Of a stretch of DNA of 64,000 nt, positions 60,707 to 64,000 are shown one piece after another. How positions within the stretch are numbered: the stretch's first letter is position 1; every line of letters begins with the position of its first letter. The notes below the pieces were generated by a model. That model did no database searches. It worked only from the letters and a program-made list of their open reading frames with translations, and was not told the origin of the DNA. The stretch spans positions 4,901,501 to 4,965,500 of the forward strand of contig NZ_CP108036.1 of the NCBI RefSeq assembly GCF_036170895.1. Reading direction: 5' to 3'. The translations under genes and the position numbers were made by a program. The stretch is from Streptomyces erythrochromogenes. Its GTDB lineage: Bacteria > Actinomycetota > Actinomycetes > Streptomycetales > Streptomycetaceae.

Positions 60707-60772
60707 AAAAGGGGCCTACTGGGTCCCCGGAAGGGCCCTTCGGGGCCTTCCGGAGGTCCTCGGGCCCCTTTT
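60707..60772. terminator. Complex bidirectional terminator-like structure
   Basis: Outer stem AAAAGGGGCC / GGCCCCTTTT (10 bp, exact) encloses CCGGAAGG / CCTTCCGG and a CCC-TTCG-GGG tetraloop hairpin. The T run on either strand makes it a canonical intrinsic terminator in both directions, unusual in this genome, where other hairpins lack T tracts. Confidence 0.8.
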
Positions 60773-60971
60773 GTCTCGCGTTCGTGCGATCGACGGAGGC
60801 GGCGGGCCGCGCGTCAGAGGTATGGACGAAACCCGGTGGTCTACTCCGGTCAAAGCCTCGGAGGCCAGTTCAGGACGGGTGAACAACGACTCCGATTACC
60901 CCTTGGTTCCCGTTGCGCGCCATGACGTCCGTCACGTGGGCGGCGGAGTGTAGCAGAGGCCTTCCGACTCC

Positions 60972-60989
60972 TTGTGAAGGGGCTCACGA
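60972..60989 (+). promoter_or_regulatory. Rex-like operator, promoter-proximal site of ndh
   Basis: TTGTGAA-GGGG-CTCACGA matches the Rex consensus at 12 of 14 positions. GATACT at 61011-61016 could be the -10 box, so this site would cover the -35 area of a near-leaderless ndh transcript. Rex senses NADH/NAD+ and ndh is a known Rex target in S. coelicolor. Confidence 0.7.
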
Positions 60990-61023
60990 GCAACACCCCA
61001 TTGGGTGCTGGATACTCGTTCTC

Positions 61024-62409
61024 ATGAGCACCACGGAGCGTCCCAGGATCCTCGTTGTAGGAGGTGGGTACGTAGGCCTGTACGCAGCCAAGCGCATCAT
61101 GAAGAAGATGCGCTACGGCGAGGCGACCGTCACGGTCGTCGACCCGCGCTCGTACATGACCTACCAGCCCTTCCTCCCCGAAGTGGCCGCAGGCAGCATC
61201 TCGCCTCGGCACGTCGTCGTCCCGCTGCGACGCGTGCTGCCCAAGGCAGAGGTTCTCACCGGCCGGGTCACCAGCATCGACCAGGACCGCAAGGTCGCCG
61301 TCGTCACGCCGCTGGTCGGCGAGGCGTACGAGCTGCCCTTCGACTACCTGGTGATCGCGCTCGGCGCCGTCTCCCGCACCTTCCCGATCCCCGGTCTCGC
61401 AGAGCAGGGCATCGGCATGAAGGGCGTCGAGGAGGGCATCGGCCTGCGCAACCACGTACTCGAGCAGCTGGACAAGGCCGAGTCCACGACGGACGAGAAC
61501 GTCCGCCGCAAGGCCCTCACCTTCGTCTTCGTCGGCGGCGGCTTCGCCGGCGCCGAGACGATCGGCGAGGTCGAGGACATGGCCCGCGACGCCGCGAAGT
61601 ACTACTCCACGATCAAGCGCGAGGACATGCGCTTCATCCTGGTCGACGCGGCCGACAAGATCCTCCCCGAGGTCGGGCCCAAGCTCGGCACCTGGGGCAA
61701 GGAGCACCTCGAGTCCCGCGGCATCGAGATCTACCTCAACACCTCCATGGACTCCTGCGTGGACGGCCACGTGGTGCTGAAGAACGGCCTCGAGGTCGAC
61801 TCCAACACCATCGTCTGGACCGCCGGCGTCAAGCCCAACCCGGTCCTGGCCCGCTACGGCCTGCCGCTGGGCCCCCGCGGCCACGTGGACGCCCAGCCGA
61901 CCCTCCAGGTCACGGGCACGGACTACATCTGGACCGCCGGTGACAACGCCCAGGTTCCGGACGTCGCCGCCCGCAAGGCCGGCGTCGAGAACGCCTGGTG
62001 CCCGCCGAACGCCCAGCACGCGCTGCGCCAGGCCAAGGTCCTCGGCGACAACGTCATCTCGGGCATGCGGGGCTTCCCGCAGGCCGAGTACTCGCACTCC
62101 AACAAGGGTGCGGTGGCGGGCCTCGGCCTCCACAAGGGCGTCGCGATGATCGTCATGGGCAAGACGAAGATCAAGCTCAAGGGCCGGCTCGCCTGGTACA
62201 TGCACCGTGGCTACCACGGCATGGCCATGCCGACCTGGAACCGCAAGATCCGCGTCTTCGCCGACTGGACCCTCGCCATGTTCCTCAAGCGCGAGGTCGT
62301 CTCCCTCGGCGCGCTGGAGACCCCGCGCGAGGAGTTCTACGAGGCCGCCAAGCCGGCGCCGGCCCCGGCCGCCGCCGCTGCCCCGGCCGAGAAGGCCAAG
62401 GCCTCCTGA
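61024..62409 (+). CDS. ndh: Type II NADH dehydrogenase
   Basis: Ndh transfers electrons from NADH to quinone at the membrane without pumping protons. The 461-residue flavoprotein has the FAD motif VVGGGYVGLYAAKRI near the N-terminus, YQPFLPEVAAGSI, the NADH motif FVGGGFAGAETIGEV, and WTAGDNAQVPD near the second FAD motif. The C-terminal part has hydrophobic and basic stretches for membrane contact, ending in an Ala/Pro tail. ATG 61024 was chosen; the frame is open upstream to 60913, across the operator. No ribosome-binding site is evident. Confidence 0.93.
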   Translation: MSTTERPRILVVGGGYVGLYAAKRIMKKMRYGEATVTVVDPRSYMTYQPFLPEVAAGSISPRHVVVPLRRVLPKAEVLTGRVTSIDQDRKVAVVTPLVGEAYELPFDYLVIALGAVSRTFPIPGLAEQGIGMKGVEEGIGLRNHVLEQLDKAESTTDENVRRKALTFVFVGGGFAGAETIGEVEDMARDAAKYYSTIKREDMRFILVDAADKILPEVGPKLGTWGKEHLESRGIEIYLNTSMDSCVDGHVVLKNGLEVDSNTIVWTAGVKPNPVLARYGLPLGPRGHVDAQPTLQVTGTDYIWTAGDNAQVPDVAARKAGVENAWCPPNAQHALRQAKVLGDNVISGMRGFPQAEYSHSNKGAVAGLGLHKGVAMIVMGKTKIKLKGRLAWYMHRGYHGMAMPTWNRKIRVFADWTLAMFLKREVVSLGALETPREEFYEAAKPAPAPAAAAAPAEKAKAS

Positions 62410-62454
62410 CCCTGAGTCGGTGGCCCGGCCGCTGAGCCGGCCGAATGTACGACC

Positions 62455-62498
62455 CCGAAGGGGCCGCCCGCCATCCGTGGTGCGGGCGGCCCCTTCGG
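62455..62498 (+). terminator. ndh terminator
   Basis: Perfect 17-bp stem CCGAAGGGGCCGCCCGC / GCGGGCGGCCCCTTCGG with a 10-base loop. Confidence 0.92.
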
Positions 62499-62555
62499 CG
62501 TACCCGGGGCCGCGGATGGGTAGAGGGATGGGTCGGAACTTTGTGGAGGTGCGCC

Positions 62556-63938
62556 ATGACCGACGCCGCTCCGCGGCTGGCCGCTCTTGCCGAGACCCTG
62601 CTGGGCGGCCCCCTGCCCGTGCGCATCCGCGCGTGGGACGGAACCGAGGCCGGGCCGCCCGACGGCCCCGTACTCGTCGTCCGGGGCCGCCGTGCCCTGC
62701 GCCGGATCCTGTGGAAGCCCGGAGAGCTGGGCCTGGCCCGGGCCTGGGTGGCCGGTGACCTGACCGTCGAGGGCGACCTGTTCGAGCTGCTGGACCGGGT
62801 GGCGGGCCTGCTCTGGCAACGGGACCGGGAGCCCGCGCCCGCCCCGCCCTCCTCCCTCCTGGGCGCGCTGCGCCCGCGCCTGCCCCGGCGGGTCTCGGCC
62901 GCCGCGGACAGCGCCGCGGCCGCCGCCGCGCTGCTGGGCGACCCGGACGCGCGGGAGGCCGTACGGGACCTCGTCGCCCTGGCCAGGCCGTGGCCGGCGC
63001 CCGCGCCGCCCGCGGAGGAGGCGGACCGGCGCGGCGGCCCCCGGCACACCAAGGGCCGTGACCGGCAGGCCATCAGCCACCACTACGACGTCGGCAACGA
63101 CTTCTACGAGCGGGTCCTCGGCCCCTCCATGGTGTACTCCTGCGCCTACTGGACCCCCGGCTCCACCCTGGAGCGGGCCCAGCACGACAAGCTCGACCTG
63201 GTCTGCCGCAAACTCGCCCTCGCACCCGGCCAGAGGCTCCTCGACGTCGGCTGCGGCTGGGGCTCCATGGCCCTGCACGCGGCCCGCGAGTACGGCGCCC
63301 TCGTCACCGGGGTCACGCTCTCGCGCGAACAGGCCGCGTACGCCCGCAAGAGGGTCGCGGACGAAGGCCTGGCCGATCTGGTCGAGATCCGCATCCAGGA
63401 CTACCGGGACGTCAAGGACGGCCCCTACGACGCCATTTCCTCCATCGGGATGGCCGAACACGTCGGAGCCGACCGCTACCGCGACTACGCACGCACCCTG
63501 CACGCCCTGCTGCGCCCCGGCGGCCTGCTGCTCAACCACCAGATCGCCCGCCCGCCGGAGGCCGACGAAGCGGCCTACCGGGTGGACGAGTTCATCGACG
63601 CGTACGTCTTCCCCGACGGGGAGCTCTCCCCGGTCGGCACCACGGTCGGCGAGCTGGAACGGGCCGGCTTCGAGGTCCGCGACGTGGAGGCGCTGCGCGA
63701 GCACTACGCCCTGACCCTGCGGGCCTGGGTGGCACGGCTGGAGGAGCACTGGGACGAGGCCGTGGCCCTCACCTCGGCCGGCCGGGCCCGGGTCTGGCAG
63801 CTCTACATGGCCGCCTCCGCGCTCGGCTTCGAACGGGGCCGCCTCGGGGTCAACCAGGTGCTCGCCGTGCGCTCCGCGGCGCGCGGGGACTCGGGGCTGC
63901 CGCTGCGCCTGCGGACCTGGGGCGCGCAGCCGGCGTAA
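62556..63938 (+). CDS. Cyclopropane-fatty-acyl-phospholipid synthase family methyltransferase
   Basis: 460 residues. The N-terminal part (about 25-160) is the lipid-binding domain (VRGRRALRRILWKPGELGLARAWVAGDL type, given in part). The catalytic half starts QAISHHYDVGNDFYERVLG, has MVYSCAYW, SAM motif LDVGCGWGSMALHA and later VEIRIQDYRD and IGMAEHVG. Cfa/CMAS enzymes add a methylene to unsaturated phospholipid acyl chains; a Cfa may act on products of the desaturase at 15 kb. ATG 62556 has GGAGGTG 4 bases upstream. An Ala/Pro-rich insert (about 90-165) separates the halves. Confidence 0.9.
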   Translation: MTDAAPRLAALAETLLGGPLPVRIRAWDGTEAGPPDGPVLVVRGRRALRRILWKPGELGLARAWVAGDLTVEGDLFELLDRVAGLLWQRDREPAPAPPSSLLGALRPRLPRRVSAAADSAAAAAALLGDPDAREAVRDLVALARPWPAPAPPAEEADRRGGPRHTKGRDRQAISHHYDVGNDFYERVLGPSMVYSCAYWTPGSTLERAQHDKLDLVCRKLALAPGQRLLDVGCGWGSMALHAAREYGALVTGVTLSREQAAYARKRVADEGLADLVEIRIQDYRDVKDGPYDAISSIGMAEHVGADRYRDYARTLHALLRPGGLLLNHQIARPPEADEAAYRVDEFIDAYVFPDGELSPVGTTVGELERAGFEVRDVEALREHYALTLRAWVARLEEHWDEAVALTSAGRARVWQLYMAASALGFERGRLGVNQVLAVRSAARGDSGLPLRLRTWGAQPA

Positions 63939-63963
63939 TCGTTCCTGCGCTGCGCGGACGACG

Positions 63964-64000
63964 GGAAGGGCCCCGGGGCGTGTCGCCCCGGGGCCCTTCC
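63964..64000 (+). terminator. Terminator at the window end
   Basis: Perfect 17-bp stem GGAAGGGCCCCGGGGCG / CGCCCCGGGGCCCTTCC with TGT loop, 25 bases after the last stop. Confidence 0.9.

Noticed and set aside
60913..61023. A 37-codon N-terminal extension of ndh
   Set aside because: It would run across the Rex-like operator and the candidate -10 box and contains no expected domain; the FAD motif starts soon after the ATG at 61024.

Overview
The window is chromosomal DNA from a Streptomyces or a very close actinomycete. The evidence is the very high GC content with G/C in nearly every third codon position, frequent GTG starts, perfect GC-rich hairpins between convergent genes, resuscitation-promoting factors, a LAxTG surface protein, a DivIC/FtsB gene beside enolase, and the order ksgA-ispE, ppc, pth-rplY-prs-glmU-tRNA-Gln, mfd, mazG, rpf-rpfA-eno-divIC-ppx-ndh. 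From memory this resembles the S. coelicolor core around SCO3091-SCO3150; I could not check it.

Layout. 1-9 kb: the end of an Rpf gene, rsmA/ispE (4 bp overlap), an acyltransferase-3 membrane protein, an ABC-F ATPase and two tandem membrane-anchored beta-propeller proteins. 9-16 kb: two orphan LuxR-type response regulators (the first lacks its phospho-acceptor Asp) around galE, a MarR gene divergent from a trans-aconitate methyltransferase/VOC pair, and a fatty acid desaturase with a TetR regulator. 16-25.5 kb: ppc, a sortase-type surface protein, then leftward glmU-prs, rplY and pth, a tRNA-Gln and an orphan histidine kinase. 25.5-26.4 kb: about 0.9 kb of non-coding repeats (a direct repeat, nested inverted repeats and six 72-77 bp tandem units).

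26.4-31.4 kb is the most unusual part: a toxin/immunity-like locus without an obvious secretion system. A YwqJ-like deaminase is followed by a SUKH-3 protein on the minus strand. Divergently there are a WHH-nuclease-like/SUKH fusion and an 858-residue protein with a collagen-like linker, a deaminase-like domain and a SUKH-4-like C-terminus. A coiled-coil protein and a deletion scar joining the remnants of two divergent genes (alpha/beta hydrolase and CGNR zinc finger) follow.

33-53.8 kb: a membrane protein, a DHA2 drug exporter, a MacB-like ABC system with a palindromic upstream region, a DUF2079 protein, mfd, a soluble TPR-tailed Ser/Thr kinase, a YfhO-type membrane protein, a SurA-like lipoprotein with mazG, and a globin-reductase divergent from a P450. 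53.8-64 kb: two secreted LysM Rpf proteins, the second behind a ydaO-type (c-di-AMP) riboswitch, then eno, divIC, a DUF501 gene and ppx, a RelE/Phd toxin-antitoxin pair plus a decayed second copy, ndh with Rex-like operators, and a cyclopropane-fatty-acyl-phospholipid synthase gene.

Common themes are cell-wall growth and division (Rpf, GlmU, DivIC), central carbon and redox metabolism (Ppc, Eno, Ndh), nucleotide and stringent metabolism (Prs, MazG, Ppx) and membrane-lipid modification (desaturase, Cfa). All functions are inferred from sequence motifs read by eye; no database search was possible.
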